NCBI RefSeq assembly: GCF_022458865.1
Contig: NZ_JAJNMU010000003.1
Span: 409,235-473,234, forward strand
Reading direction: 5' to 3'
Origin: Paenibacillus periandrae
GTDB lineage: Bacteria; Bacillota; Bacilli; Paenibacillales; NBRC-103111
DNA length: 64,000 nucleotides
The stretch's first letter is position 1; each line of letters opens with the position of its first letter. Below are positions 24,863 to 31,930 of this stretch, piece by piece. The position numbers and the translations under genes were made by a program. The notes below the pieces were generated by a model. It was not told the DNA's origin. It was given only the letters and a program-made list of their open reading frames with translations, and searched no databases.

Positions 24863-25222
24863 TTGGAACGGAAAATATTTGTCGTAGTTAAAGAAAATGA
24901 ACTACCTAGATTTTACCCAACCGATTTGCACGATGCAGATAGTATCCCAAAGTCTGCAATCCAGATCACTGAGGATGTTTGGCAAGATTATCTTAGCAAC
25001 CAACACCTACGGAAATTCAACTCTACAGGTGACTTGCTTATCTTGGACCCACCAACACAGGAAGAACTTGATGAGATCGAAGCTAATAGACCGCGTACAG
25101 ATGCTGAGAAAATCGCTGTTCTTGAATCGTACAACGCTTCCTTACAACAACTAAATATGCAACTCGAACAGCGCCTCCAAGCCACGGAGAGCGCTGTTTT
25201 AACGATCATGGACTTTATTTAA
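24863..25222 (+). CDS. XkdW-like fibre-associated protein (119 aa)
   Basis: Starts at TTG 24863 behind AAAGGAGTGAT. The N-terminal half is compact; the C-terminal 40 residues are a coiled coil (AEKIAVLESYNASLQQLNMQ). It lies between fibre and XkdX as XkdW does in PBSX. It may be a fibre chaperone or tail component. Confidence 0.6.
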   Translation: MERKIFVVVKENELPRFYPTDLHDADSIPKSAIQITEDVWQDYLSNQHLRKFNSTGDLLILDPPTQEELDEIEANRPRTDAEKIAVLESYNASLQQLNMQLEQRLQATESAVLTIMDFI

Positions 25223-25241
25223 TTAAGGAGGTGAAAAAGCT

Positions 25242-25373
25242 ATGTATGAATTTGTGCTCAACATGTGGATTATGAAACGGATTGACGAAGCAAAGGTTCG
25301 GTCCTACGTCACAAAGGGCTTCATTACGCAAGCCGAGGCTGACATGATTATAGCAACACCACAGCAGGCTTAA
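25242..25373 (+). CDS. xkdX: XkdX family protein (43 aa)
   Basis: The 43-codon frame (MYEFVLNMWIMKRIDEAKV, then YVTKGFITQAEADMI) fits the XkdX family, whose members are short and end in an I-T-x-x-E-A-D-x-I helix, and which lie before the lysis genes in PBSX-like phages. AAGGAGGTG is 9 bases upstream of the ATG. Function in the tail is unclear. Confidence 0.8.
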   Translation: MYEFVLNMWIMKRIDEAKVRSYVTKGFITQAEADMIIATPQQA

Positions 25374-25400
25374 AAATATAAACGAGAGAAGGAATGTAAA

Positions 25401-25586
25401 ATGGCAATTATCCAACCCAAATTAGAAGTCGTTCTAAACCCAGCAAACCCAGTACAAGAGGTGTGTGAGGTAATCAATGCCGTATCTGCTTACCATCCAA
25501 ACAAAGAAGCTGAGATCCTTGCAGGGCTTATGCAAGCTATTGGAGCTCGATTGCAAGAATTGCAGAAGCCTCCTGAGCAAGAATAG
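25401..25586 (+). CDS. Small phage protein before the lysis region (61 aa)
   Basis: A 61-aa acidic helical protein (IQPKLEVVLNPANPVQEV, then EAEILAGLMQAIGARLQELQ). It follows XkdX by 27 bp. No family recognised. A hairpin-rich element (25616-25644) follows. Confidence 0.6.
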   Translation: MAIIQPKLEVVLNPANPVQEVCEVINAVSAYHPNKEAEILAGLMQAIGARLQELQKPPEQE

Positions 25587-25615
25587 TCGGTAATAGCAAA
25601 GGAGAGAGCTGGACC

Positions 25616-25644
25616 CCGAGCAATCGGGGCTATTTATTTGCCCT
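25616..25644. repeat. Duplicated hairpin element, left copy
   Basis: A 29-bp sequence beginning CCGAGCAATCGGGG and running through TATTTATTTGCC matches 26501-26529 at 26 of 29 positions. It contains one small hairpin (CCGA/TCGG) and runs into a second (CCC/GGG). The two copies flank the reverse-strand secreted-protein gene. Confidence 0.7.
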
Positions 25645-25667
25645 AAGGGACGGCTTACACGAAAAAA

Positions 25668-25693
25668 ATACGCCCCAGTGATTTGGGACGTAT
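25668..25693 (-). terminator. Terminator between tail operon and reverse moron
   Basis: ATACG-C-CCCA pairs with TTGGG-A-CGTAT with one internal mismatch. On the reverse strand it is followed by TTTTTTT, and it lies 50 bp after the reverse gene. On the forward strand the tail is weak. Confidence 0.65.
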
Positions 25694-25742
25694 AACTGTA
25701 AACATAGGTATTCAATTATTTGCACATATTCGTGGAGGTAGA

Positions 25743-26429
25743 TTACTTATTTATTCCTAAAATCTTTAAACCTTCTTTTTTAAGATAGGGTTCATTTTTG
25801 TAGATCAATAAAACCGAGCCATCTGCACTTGTTATAAGAAGAGGGATTTCAGATGGTTTGGTGTTTATTCCCCAAGGAAACGAAAGAGTTGCGACACTGG
25901 TCTTCAAAATAAATCTTTCATCTCTATCCATTTGAAGTAATTGCTCTTTCGACAATTCCTTAACGGAAAACCATTCATCCATATTTAAAACTGTATTTGG
26001 CGCTACGAAGAACACAGTCCCTTCACTTGTCGTTGGATCAGGGGATGAAGTAGGTGTTGCAGTCGGTTTCGGAGCAGGTGATGTAGTTGGTGTTGTATTA
26101 GGCGTTGCAGTAGGTGTTGGAGCTGGCGGCAAAATTTCTAACTTATAGGTCGCACTTGTTACATTGTTTAATGCAATCGTCCTACTGTCTGCTTTGTATG
26201 TAACATCATAGCCGATCAAATTGGCAATATCTCGAACGGGCAGGTAGGACGTTCCGTTGTAGACAAGGGGCAAGGTTTCAAATTCCTTGGTCTGTCCGTT
26301 TATTTCCAAGTTGAATTTTGCGAAAACAGCTTTAATTTCAGTTCCGACTAAATCTGTAGATGCCAATGCGGTTACAGAAGAACCGAGCATCATAGACACG
26401 ACTGCAGTAAGGATAATCTTTTTCATCAT
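25743..26429 (-). CDS. Moron: secreted stalk-domain (copper amine oxidase N-like) protein
   Basis: Encoded against the phage operon, so likely expressed by the lysogen. It has an N-terminal signal peptide (MKKIILTAVVSMMLGSSVTA with cleavage near ALAS), a stalk domain (LVYNGTSYLPVRDIANLIGYD) of the type common in Paenibacillus secreted proteins, a Pro/Thr linker of repeated PTPT units, and a C-terminal globular part with no recognised enzyme motif. ATG 26429 or 26426 follows GGAGG; a TTG at 26432 is also in frame. It is flanked by a duplicated 29-bp element, implying it was inserted between holin and tail genes. Confidence 0.75.
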   Translation of the reverse strand: MMKKIILTAVVSMMLGSSVTALASTDLVGTEIKAVFAKFNLEINGQTKEFETLPLVYNGTSYLPVRDIANLIGYDVTYKADSRTIALNNVTSATYKLEILPPAPTPTATPNTTPTTSPAPKPTATPTSSPDPTTSEGTVFFVAPNTVLNMDEWFSVKELSKEQLLQMDRDERFILKTSVATLSFPWGINTKPSEIPLLITSADGSVLLIYKNEPYLKKEGLKILGINK

Positions 26430-26500
26430 CAAGCCTCCATATATTTGGTTACTACTGGTAATACATTATTTATACTGCCAAAGTTTGGAAAAGTTGCGCT

Positions 26501-26529
26501 CCGAGGAATCGGGGTTATTTATTTGCCTT
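26501..26529. repeat. Duplicated hairpin element, right copy
   Basis: 26 of 29 positions match 25616-25644. It lies 22 bp before the XhlA gene, where the left copy would be if the moron had not been inserted. Confidence 0.7.
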
Positions 26530-26550
26530 CGGGCAGAGAGGGGGAGCATT

Positions 26551-26826
26551 ATGCCAGACGACGAAAATCTTAAAATAACGGAGCAGCTTACAAATGTACG
26601 TTTGGATCTCCGGGAGCTCTCAACCAAAATGGATACGTTCAAAGACATGTCGCGAAAAATTGATGAGGTGGACGACCTTGCTAAGAAGGCTATGGAATCA
26701 ACGAAATCTGCACACCGAAGATTAGACCGAATAGATAAGCTTGTTACCTGGTTGTCTACTACAGTCATTGGAGCTATTATTTTGGCGGTGGTAGGGTTTG
26801 TTATCAAAGGTGGAACAAAACCATAA
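26551..26826 (+). CDS. xhlA: XhlA-family lysis protein
   Basis: XhlA works with holin to release the endolysin. The 91-aa protein has an N-terminal coiled coil (KITEQLTNVRLDLRELSTKM) and one C-terminal membrane segment (LSTTVIGAIILAVVGFVI). ATG 26551 follows GAGGGGG; the longer in-frame start at 26287 overlaps the reverse gene and is rejected. Confidence 0.85.
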   Translation: MPDDENLKITEQLTNVRLDLRELSTKMDTFKDMSRKIDEVDDLAKKAMESTKSAHRRLDRIDKLVTWLSTTVIGAIILAVVGFVIKGGTKP

Positions 26827-26838
26827 AGGAGCTACTAT

Positions 26839-27150
26839 ATGGAAAACCAATTTTTTACTTGGGACGCTCTGTCAGCATTGGCAGGAGCGTCTTTGCTTAC
26901 GTTTTTTATTGTGCAGTATACAAAGGTGCTCGTAGATCAATGGAGGGTTATTCCGACTGATATTTACGCGCTGATCATTGCATACTTCGTCCTGTTGGCC
27001 GCGCAACTGGCTACCGGCGCAAATGCAAGCGACTGGAAGCTATATGTGCTTACTTTTGCCAATTCGTTTTTAGTAGCTGCAGCAGCTGGTCAAATCCAAA
27101 ATAAGTCCCTTAAGCCTCCCGGCGATAACGGGGAAAGGTGGTTAAGATAA
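26839..27150 (+). CDS. Phage holin
   Basis: Forms membrane lesions that let the endolysin out. The 103-aa protein has two or three hydrophobic segments (LSALAGASLLTFFIVQYTK, DIYALIIAYFVLLAAQLA, KLYVLTFANSFLVAAAAGQI) and a charged C-terminal tail, with AAGGAG before the ATG. It lies directly between XhlA and lysin. Confidence 0.85.
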   Translation: MENQFFTWDALSALAGASLLTFFIVQYTKVLVDQWRVIPTDIYALIIAYFVLLAAQLATGANASDWKLYVLTFANSFLVAAAAGQIQNKSLKPPGDNGERWLR

Positions 27151-27983
27151 TGCAATCCAGAAACACAAACAATATCAAAGTTATCGATGTATCAATACAT
27201 CAAGGCTTTATCGATTGGGTAGCAGTCGCAGCGGATGGCGTACAGGGTGTGCTCATAAAAGCGACTGAGGGTGTTGGATTCCAAGATAGTAATCTAACTC
27301 GAAATGCGGAGGGCGCTGCTGCTGCAGGTTTAAAAGTGGGCTACTATCACTATGCGCGTCCTGAGACTGGCAATAACGTGCTGGATGAGGTTTACTCTTT
27401 TTTAGCTGCCATTGACGGCCTACCCGTTGATCTGCCGCTAGTCTTGGATGTGGAAGATAAAGCTGCTCAACTCGGATCGGCCAAGTTAACAGACTGGTCG
27501 TATACCTGGTTAACAGAGATTCAAATCAGATCCGGTCACCGCGTAATGCTCTATACCGGAGCAAGCTTTGCACGTTCTTACCTTGGCAGTAAGCTGGGTG
27601 AATTTCCATTGTGGGTAGCACACTACGGAGCAACTACACCGATGTCAAACAGCACATGGGAAAAGTGGGCAGTGTTTCAGTATTCAGAGTCAGAAAGGGT
27701 TGCAGGCATTGCTGGCAACGTGGACATGAATGAAATGGACCTTGCATTTTGGAATGAGATTATAGAGGTAAAACAAATCGAGGAGGTTGAAACAAACATG
27801 CCTATGAAACTGGAAGGCTGGCAATGGGATATGTTGTACAAAGTAATGGGAACGGCTTACAATGAGGATCAACTCAATTGGGATTGGATGCAGAAGATCA
27901 AGGAGAAGACGCTCACAGCCTCGGAGCTGGCGTTTCTGAATACGGTGTTGGATGGTAGGGTTGATCGGGGAATTGAGGTTTAG
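27150..27983 (+). CDS. GH25 endolysin (N-acetylmuramidase)
   Basis: Degrades peptidoglycan at lysis by cutting the MurNAc-GlcNAc bond. The 277-aa protein carries the GH25 core: VIDVSIHQGFIDW with the first catalytic Asp, ATEGVGFQD, YYHYARPETG, and LVLDVED near residue 95. The C-terminal 60 residues (WQWDMLYKVMGTAYNED) form a wall-binding tail. ATG 27150 shares the TAATG overlap with the holin stop and has AAAGGTGG upstream. Confidence 0.95.
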   Translation: MQSRNTNNIKVIDVSIHQGFIDWVAVAADGVQGVLIKATEGVGFQDSNLTRNAEGAAAAGLKVGYYHYARPETGNNVLDEVYSFLAAIDGLPVDLPLVLDVEDKAAQLGSAKLTDWSYTWLTEIQIRSGHRVMLYTGASFARSYLGSKLGEFPLWVAHYGATTPMSNSTWEKWAVFQYSESERVAGIAGNVDMNEMDLAFWNEIIEVKQIEEVETNMPMKLEGWQWDMLYKVMGTAYNEDQLNWDWMQKIKEKTLTASELAFLNTVLDGRVDRGIEV

Positions 27984-28187
27984 CTCCTTACGATTGTCAC
28001 CTAATTATAGGGGCATTCCTTACTGCAAACTCAAAAAGCAAGAGTTTCAACCCACACTCCCGTAAGGGAAGTGACTTCGCGCTCTAGGTGTAATAAATAT
28101 ACTGAAATGGAAAGTATTTACTAATAGTATTATTAATGGTATATTTAGAGAGCAAGATATCCTATTTATACCAGTGGAGGTAACTAA

Positions 28188-28625
28188 ATGTTTAAATTGA
28201 AAAAGGCCCTCATCGTCACAGCTCTTTCTTGCAGCATGGTATTCAGCGCTCAATCCGCTTTTGCAGCTTCTGAAGTTGAACCAAATAACAGTATTACTGC
28301 CGCGCAATCCATTTCAATCAACACCAATTACTTTGGAACTTTCTCTTCAACATCCGACAAAGATTGGTACAAGTTCACTATTTCTACGCCCGGTGACTAT
28401 CAAATGGTTGTTCAAAATCCTTCTGGTGGCGATTACTACATTGTTCCTTGGAAATTAATCGGCGGTACATGGACTAATATTTACTCAAGCACTACACACC
28501 TTACGGTTGGCAGTAATGATATTACACAGTTTTTCTCTGGAGCAGGTGAACAGTACGCCTTCCAAATTATCAATCGTAATTCTTCAGTAAATTTGCAATA
28601 TAATACGTATGTTGAACATTATTAA
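28188..28625 (+). CDS. Secreted pre-peptidase-C-like protein, likely lysogenic conversion gene
   Basis: The 145-aa protein has a signal peptide (KKALIVTALSCSMVFSAQSA) and a beta domain with the PPC pattern EVEPNNSITAAQSI, FGTFSSTSDKDWYKF and PGDYQMVVQNP. Such domains usually sit at the C-terminus of secreted peptidases; here it stands alone. It lies after the lysis genes with its own terminator, so it is likely a moron. AT-rich codon use differs from the phage structural genes. Confidence 0.75.
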   Translation: MFKLKKALIVTALSCSMVFSAQSAFAASEVEPNNSITAAQSISINTNYFGTFSSTSDKDWYKFTISTPGDYQMVVQNPSGGDYYIVPWKLIGGTWTNIYSSTTHLTVGSNDITQFFSGAGEQYAFQIINRNSSVNLQYNTYVEHY

Positions 28626-28675
28626 GCATCGATTTCACGATCAAACGATTACTTTTATATCTCTTTCTTTCACAG

Positions 28676-28714
28676 AAAAAAAGCCCTCATCCTTTGGGAT
28701 TGAGGGCTTTTTTT
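28676..28714 (+). terminator. Terminator of the first secreted moron
   Basis: AAAAAAAGCCCTCA and TGAGGGCTTTTTTT flank a 12-nt loop; strong in both directions. The GCCCTCA stem recurs after the next two genes. Confidence 0.9.
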
Positions 28715-28861
28715 AATTTCCATGACTTCACATAATCATTACCTGTCGCAAACCTTTAATTACAATAAAAGGAAATATAAGTTTAGACATTCCATGGAAT
28801 ATCTTGTAATCTACTATTTGTCTTATACATAATAAATTTGGAATATAAGGGAGAGATTTGT

Positions 28862-29857
28862 TTGAAAAAGTATTTAGCGGGTTCACTGTTTGGAGTAATT
28901 TTGTTTTTAATGGTTTCAGTCTCGGCAGTTTTAGCTTCACCAACTATTCAAATGGGTAGTGCCCTTAAACCAAATTATACTCAGTATAGTCACAGCACTT
29001 CTTCTATTTCGTATTCAGGTAGCTGGCTTCAAAATAACAACTTATTTAGGTATACAACTGCAATTGGCGATTCCCTAACCTTTCCAATTAGAGCTGAAGA
29101 TACAGGATTTCAACTTTATATTGATCGCCAATCTGACGGTCGTAGCGCGGATGTTTATATCGATAATGTTCTTATCGGTGAAGTATCGTCTTATGTCGCA
29201 GGTACTCATAATGATGTGTACTATTACATTAGTGGATATCCTTCAGGAAGCCACACTGTAAAATTAGTTGTGAAAAGTGGTACTGGTAATTACGGATTTT
29301 ATTTTATCGGTTATGCCGTTGGGGTTGCAGATCCTACCTTGCCTTCTATACCTGTGGATCTGTTGGCCACAGCTGGTAATACCCAAGTCACCCTCACATG
29401 GCCTGCCGTCACTGGAGCCACAGGTTATAACATCAAACGCTCCACAACAGCAGGTGGCCCTTACACTCCAGTTGCTACCAACGTCTACGGTTCACCTTAT
29501 ATTGATACAACAGTCACGAATGGGATTAAATATTATTATGTAGTTACAGCAGTTAATGCAGGCGGAGAGAGCGGCAATTCAAACGAAGCTTCAGCTACAC
29601 CAACAGCACCGGCTGCTACGAACAGAGCTCTTCTCGTTATCACCCTTGTTAGTGGCCTTGAAAAAGAATATGATCTCTCGATGACCGAAGTAAACAGCTT
29701 CACCACCTGGTATGCTGCTCGCGCTGCGGGAACTGGACCTGAGGTCTACACGATCAATAAGTCATTCAACAAAGCTAGCTTCCTAACGCGTAAGGATAAT
29801 ATCGCATTCAATAAGATCGAGCTATACGAAGTTAATGAGTATACACCAGCGCCATAA
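28862..29857 (+). CDS. Secreted protein with fibronectin type III domain
   Basis: The 331-aa protein from TTG 28862 (after AAGGGAGAG) has a signal peptide (KKYLAGSLFGVILFLMVS ending near VLA), a beta domain with IDRQSDGRSADVYIDNVL that resembles a carbohydrate-binding or similar jellyroll, one FnIII domain (about residues 160-245: AGNTQVTLTWPAV, KYYYVVTAVNAGGESGNSNE) and a C-terminal part with GLEKEYDLSMTEVNSFTTWY. Likely a surface or exported lysogenic conversion factor. The target is unknown. Confidence 0.8.
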   Translation: MKKYLAGSLFGVILFLMVSVSAVLASPTIQMGSALKPNYTQYSHSTSSISYSGSWLQNNNLFRYTTAIGDSLTFPIRAEDTGFQLYIDRQSDGRSADVYIDNVLIGEVSSYVAGTHNDVYYYISGYPSGSHTVKLVVKSGTGNYGFYFIGYAVGVADPTLPSIPVDLLATAGNTQVTLTWPAVTGATGYNIKRSTTAGGPYTPVATNVYGSPYIDTTVTNGIKYYYVVTAVNAGGESGNSNEASATPTAPAATNRALLVITLVSGLEKEYDLSMTEVNSFTTWYAARAAGTGPEVYTINKSFNKASFLTRKDNIAFNKIELYEVNEYTPAP

Positions 29858-29865
29858 GACAAAAC

Positions 29866-29895
29866 GAAGCCCTCAATTTTCTGAGGGCTTCTTTT
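29866..29895 (+). terminator. Terminator of the FnIII moron
   Basis: GAAGCCCTCA and TGAGGGCTTC flank ATTTTC, followed by TTTT. Same stem as at 28676 and 30882. Confidence 0.9.
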
Positions 29896-29994
29896 CTATA
29901 TAAACTCGTGTGGGGGAGGTATTAATATAATCGCCCATGTTTTCCCTGATCATACATGACAATGTAAATGTTAAAATTATATCGGGTGATTAAT

Positions 29995-30852
29995 ATGTTT
30001 ATCGAACCAATGCTCCTACATCCTCAAGAGAATCCTTTTTCTGATCAGGATTTTTTATTTGAACCGAAGATTGACGGACATCGTTTGATCCTATCTAAAA
30101 GTGTAGAGGGGGTCAGATTGTATACACGGCATCATAATGAATGTACTGGCCAGTACCCCGAACTGTGGGACGTTCCAATTGATGATGATGTAGTTCTTGA
30201 TGGTGAAGTGTGCTGCGCGGATCCGGAAACAGGGAATATAAGTTTTGAGATGGTCATGGAACGGTTTCAGTTAAAAAATAAAACTAAGATTCAGGCTTAT
30301 AGAAATCAAAGTCCAGTCAGCTATGTGGTCTGGGATATTCTTTTTCATAAGGGAAGAGACCTAAGAAAACTACCCTTGGCAAAGCGCAGGTCTATTTTGG
30401 AATCGGTTTTAATAACAAGCGACTACTTCAGCATTGTCCCTCAGATCGATACACGGGGAGAAGACTTATACCAATCCATTGTTGAAAGGTCCATGGAGGG
30501 TATTGTAGCCAAACGAAAAAGCAGCACCTATGTGTCGCGGCGCTCTCACGATTGGATCAAGGTAATTAACTATCAATATGCGGATGTTTATTTGGCAGGC
30601 TATCGCAAGAATGAATTTGGCTGGCTTGTCTATGTGATGGAGAATGGGAAACTGCGGCCTGCAGGTATCATTGAGCTTGGGGTTAGTCCGACACATAAAA
30701 AAGCTTTCCGATCTGTTTGTAAGCAGCTGGAGATCGGTGAAGATAAAAGCTTTGTTTATTTGCAGCCGCGTATCCAGGCAAAGGTTAAGTTTAGAAATTG
30801 GACCCGACATGGAATGCTAAGAACACCGAGTTTTGTGGATTTTATTTTATGA
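29995..30852 (+). CDS. ATP-dependent DNA ligase (LigD/YkoU ligase-domain type)
   Basis: Seals DNA nicks through a lysyl-AMP intermediate. Motif I is KIDGHR (Lys25), followed by LDGEV, VVWDIL, the motif IV segment MEGIVAKR (about 167-174) and HDWIKV (motif V), then an OB-fold ending near PSFVDFIL. At 285 aa it is a minimal stand-alone form of the ligase domain used in NHEJ. It may aid phage DNA circularisation or repair. ATG 29995 after TCGGGTGAT is chosen; the in-frame start at 29968 has no site. Confidence 0.9.
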   Translation: MFIEPMLLHPQENPFSDQDFLFEPKIDGHRLILSKSVEGVRLYTRHHNECTGQYPELWDVPIDDDVVLDGEVCCADPETGNISFEMVMERFQLKNKTKIQAYRNQSPVSYVVWDILFHKGRDLRKLPLAKRRSILESVLITSDYFSIVPQIDTRGEDLYQSIVERSMEGIVAKRKSSTYVSRRSHDWIKVINYQYADVYLAGYRKNEFGWLVYVMENGKLRPAGIIELGVSPTHKKAFRSVCKQLEIGEDKSFVYLQPRIQAKVKFRNWTRHGMLRTPSFVDFIL

Positions 30853-30881
30853 ATGCACGTATTACAATAAATTTGACTTGT

Positions 30882-30915
30882 AAGCCCTCATCCTTCGGGT
30901 ACGAGGGCTTTATTT
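30882..30915 (+). terminator. Terminator of the ligase gene
   Basis: AAGCCCTC (30882-30889) pairs with GAGGGCTT (30903-30910), followed by TATTTAT. Same stem as the two preceding terminators. Confidence 0.85.
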
Positions 30916-30940
30916 ATGACCATATAAGGTCATATTACGT

Positions 30941-31036
30941 TCATTTCATGAAGGTAATCGCAAGGCTTACCAGACTTATAGCAAGTGCCGCGATGCTTAT
31001 GACGAGAGCAGCCGTTAATATTTTTGACGACTTCAT
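30941..31036 (-). CDS. Tiny membrane peptide (31 aa), reverse strand
   Basis: A 31-codon frame, MKSSKILTAALVISI at the start and a continuous hydrophobic helix of A, I, L, S and V, ending FMK. AAAGGGGATGGG lies just before the ATG. Size and composition resemble small hydrophobic toxins or holin-like peptides, but no antisense RNA or antitoxin was identified. It lies on the same strand as a second such peptide at 31141. Confidence 0.5.
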   Translation of the reverse strand: MKSSKILTAALVISIAALAISLVSLAITFMK

Positions 31037-31103
31037 ATTCCCATCCCCTTTGTGGTATAATTGTTAAAACGAGAAAGTTACAGCACCCTTGTATTTCACC
31101 ATT

Positions 31104-31132
31104 CCCCTTTTAGGGGGCCCGCTTGCGCGGGC
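31104..31132. terminator. Tandem GC-rich hairpins between the two peptide genes
   Basis: CCCC-TTTTA-GGGG (31104-31116) and GCCCGC-TTGC-GCGGGC (31117-31132). No T-run follows on either strand, so termination is uncertain. It could end the reverse transcript of the 39-aa peptide. Confidence 0.4.
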
Positions 31133-31140
31133 TTGTGAGT

Positions 31141-31260
31141 TTAGCGGCTCAATGTGATGATGAGGGCGATTATCGAGTTTGTCAGGCTAATGATTGCAGT
31201 CACTAGCGTGATGATTGCGACTCGATTATCTTTTTGCTGTGGCTTTCTCTTTTTCTTCAT
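31141..31260 (-). CDS. Small membrane peptide (39 aa), reverse strand
   Basis: From an ATG 7 bases after AAGGAGGTGAG. The peptide has a strongly basic start (MKKKRKPQQKDNR) and one membrane helix (VAIITLVTAIISL and on). It is driven by a perfect consensus promoter with an operator-like palindrome in the spacer, divergent from a small HTH gene. This suggests controlled expression of a membrane-active peptide, for instance a toxin, a lysogenic signal or an exclusion factor. Confidence 0.6.
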   Translation of the reverse strand: MKKKRKPQQKDNRVAIITLVTAIISLTNSIIALIITLSR

Positions 31261-31285
31261 CTTGTTCTCACCTCCTTATATTCTT

Positions 31286-31314
31286 ATTATACAACGAATA
31301 TCGTTGAATGTCAA
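31286..31314 (-). promoter_or_regulatory. Consensus promoter for the small membrane peptides
   Basis: On the reverse strand, TTGACA (31314-31309) and TATAAT (31291-31286) are spaced by exactly 17 bp, a perfect consensus sigma-A promoter. The spacer is almost filled by the 15-bp palindrome at 31292-31306. Confidence 0.85.
31292..31306. promoter_or_regulatory. Dyad operator within the promoter spacer
   Basis: CAACGA-ATA-TCGTTG: perfect 6-bp arms around three bases, between the -35 and -10 of the peptide promoter. A repressor here would block RNA polymerase directly. The small HTH protein at 31393 is the obvious candidate. Confidence 0.65.
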
Positions 31315-31320
31315 CCATTT

Positions 31321-31339
31321 AAGTTGAATAATTTAACTT
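31321..31339. promoter_or_regulatory. Second imperfect dyad in the divergent control region
   Basis: AAGTTGAATAATTTAACTT has near-perfect dyad symmetry (AAGTT/AACTT arms, inner AAT/ATT) and lies between the two divergent promoters, 7 bp before the -35 of the HTH gene. It shares the GTTGA half-site with the first operator. Confidence 0.5.
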
Positions 31340-31345
31340 ATATAG

Positions 31346-31374
31346 TTGATTTTATATTTGGATATGTGTATAAT
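31346..31374 (+). promoter_or_regulatory. Promoter of the small HTH gene
   Basis: TTGATT (31346-31351) and TATAAT (31369-31374) at 17-bp spacing, 19 bp before the ATG of the HTH gene. Confidence 0.75.
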
Positions 31375-31392
31375 ACCTATTGAGGTGATAAT

Positions 31393-31611
31393 ATGCTGCG
31401 GTTAAAACTTGAGCAGATTATGGATGAGAAACGATACAATACTAAGCAGTTAAGCGATGCGACAGGCATACGATGGAATACAGTGGATGATATGGTTAAG
31501 AACAAAGCAAAACACTGGTTACCCGAAAATCTTGAAAAGATCATGATGGTACTCGATATCAAAAGTATTAGTGAATTAATCGAATACGAAAAAGAAAGCC
31601 CAAGCGAGTAA
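31393..31611 (+). CDS. Small Cro/CI-like HTH regulator (72 aa)
   Basis: A compact XRE-type DNA-binding protein: KLEQIMDEKRYNTKQLSDAT is helix 1-2, GIRWNTVDDMVKNKAKHW the recognition region, and LEKIMMVLDIKSISELIEY the final helix. It has no effector domain. GAGGTGAT lies 5 bases before the ATG. Divergent from the reverse-strand peptide genes, it is likely the autoregulated repressor of that unit. Confidence 0.8.
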   Translation: MLRLKLEQIMDEKRYNTKQLSDATGIRWNTVDDMVKNKAKHWLPENLEKIMMVLDIKSISELIEYEKESPSE

Positions 31612-31627
31612 TTCGAGGGCTTTTTTG
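31598..31627 (+). terminator. Terminator of the HTH gene
   Basis: GCCC (31598-31601) with CG near the top of the stem pairs with TCGAGGGC (31613-31620), followed by TTTTTT. The hairpin overlaps the stop codon. Confidence 0.75.
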
Positions 31628-31654
31628 TTTGCATAAAAATACCTCTTGAATTAG

Positions 31655-31668
31655 GAATATACGTTCGC
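31655..31668. promoter_or_regulatory. LexA-like box 1
   Basis: GAATATACGTTCGC, one of two 14-bp near-identical sites 32 bp apart. The Gram-positive LexA box is CGAACRNRYGTTYC; this differs at two positions. Confidence 0.5.
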
Positions 31669-31686
31669 TTATTATGGGTATAATAA

Positions 31687-31700
31687 GAATATATGTTCGC
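31687..31700. promoter_or_regulatory. LexA-like box 2
   Basis: GAATATATGTTCGC, 13 of 14 identical to box 1, 20 bp before the next start. The palindromic core ATATGTTCG fits a LexA half-site. A TATAAT (31679-31684) lies between the boxes. Confidence 0.5.
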
Positions 31701-31720
31701 ATAATTTGGAGGTGTTTGCT

Positions 31721-31930
31721 TTGGAAAAGGAAATCATAAAGCACATCGGAAAAACTATTGAAATCATTTACATGGGCGTTGACGGTCGAATTTCGCAACG
31801 ACTGATCGAAGTCAGGTCCGTAAAATCAGACAGTGTGATGGCCTATTGTTTGCAACGTAAAGCGCCGCGGGTATTCAGGCTCGATAACATCCTGGCTATC
31901 CAGCCAGCTGCAGGGAGGGTGATAGCGTGA
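31721..31930 (+). CDS. WYL-like small protein, possibly SOS-controlled (69 aa)
   Basis: From TTG 31721, 7 bases after GGAGGTG. The beta pattern IGKTIEIIYMGVDGRISQRL followed by AYCLQRKAPRVFRLDNIL resembles a WYL ligand-binding module without the usual HTH. Two LexA-like boxes precede it. It overlaps the next gene by 4 bp (GTGA), implying a two-gene unit induced by DNA damage. Confidence 0.6.
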   Translation: MEKEIIKHIGKTIEIIYMGVDGRISQRLIEVRSVKSDSVMAYCLQRKAPRVFRLDNILAIQPAAGRVIA

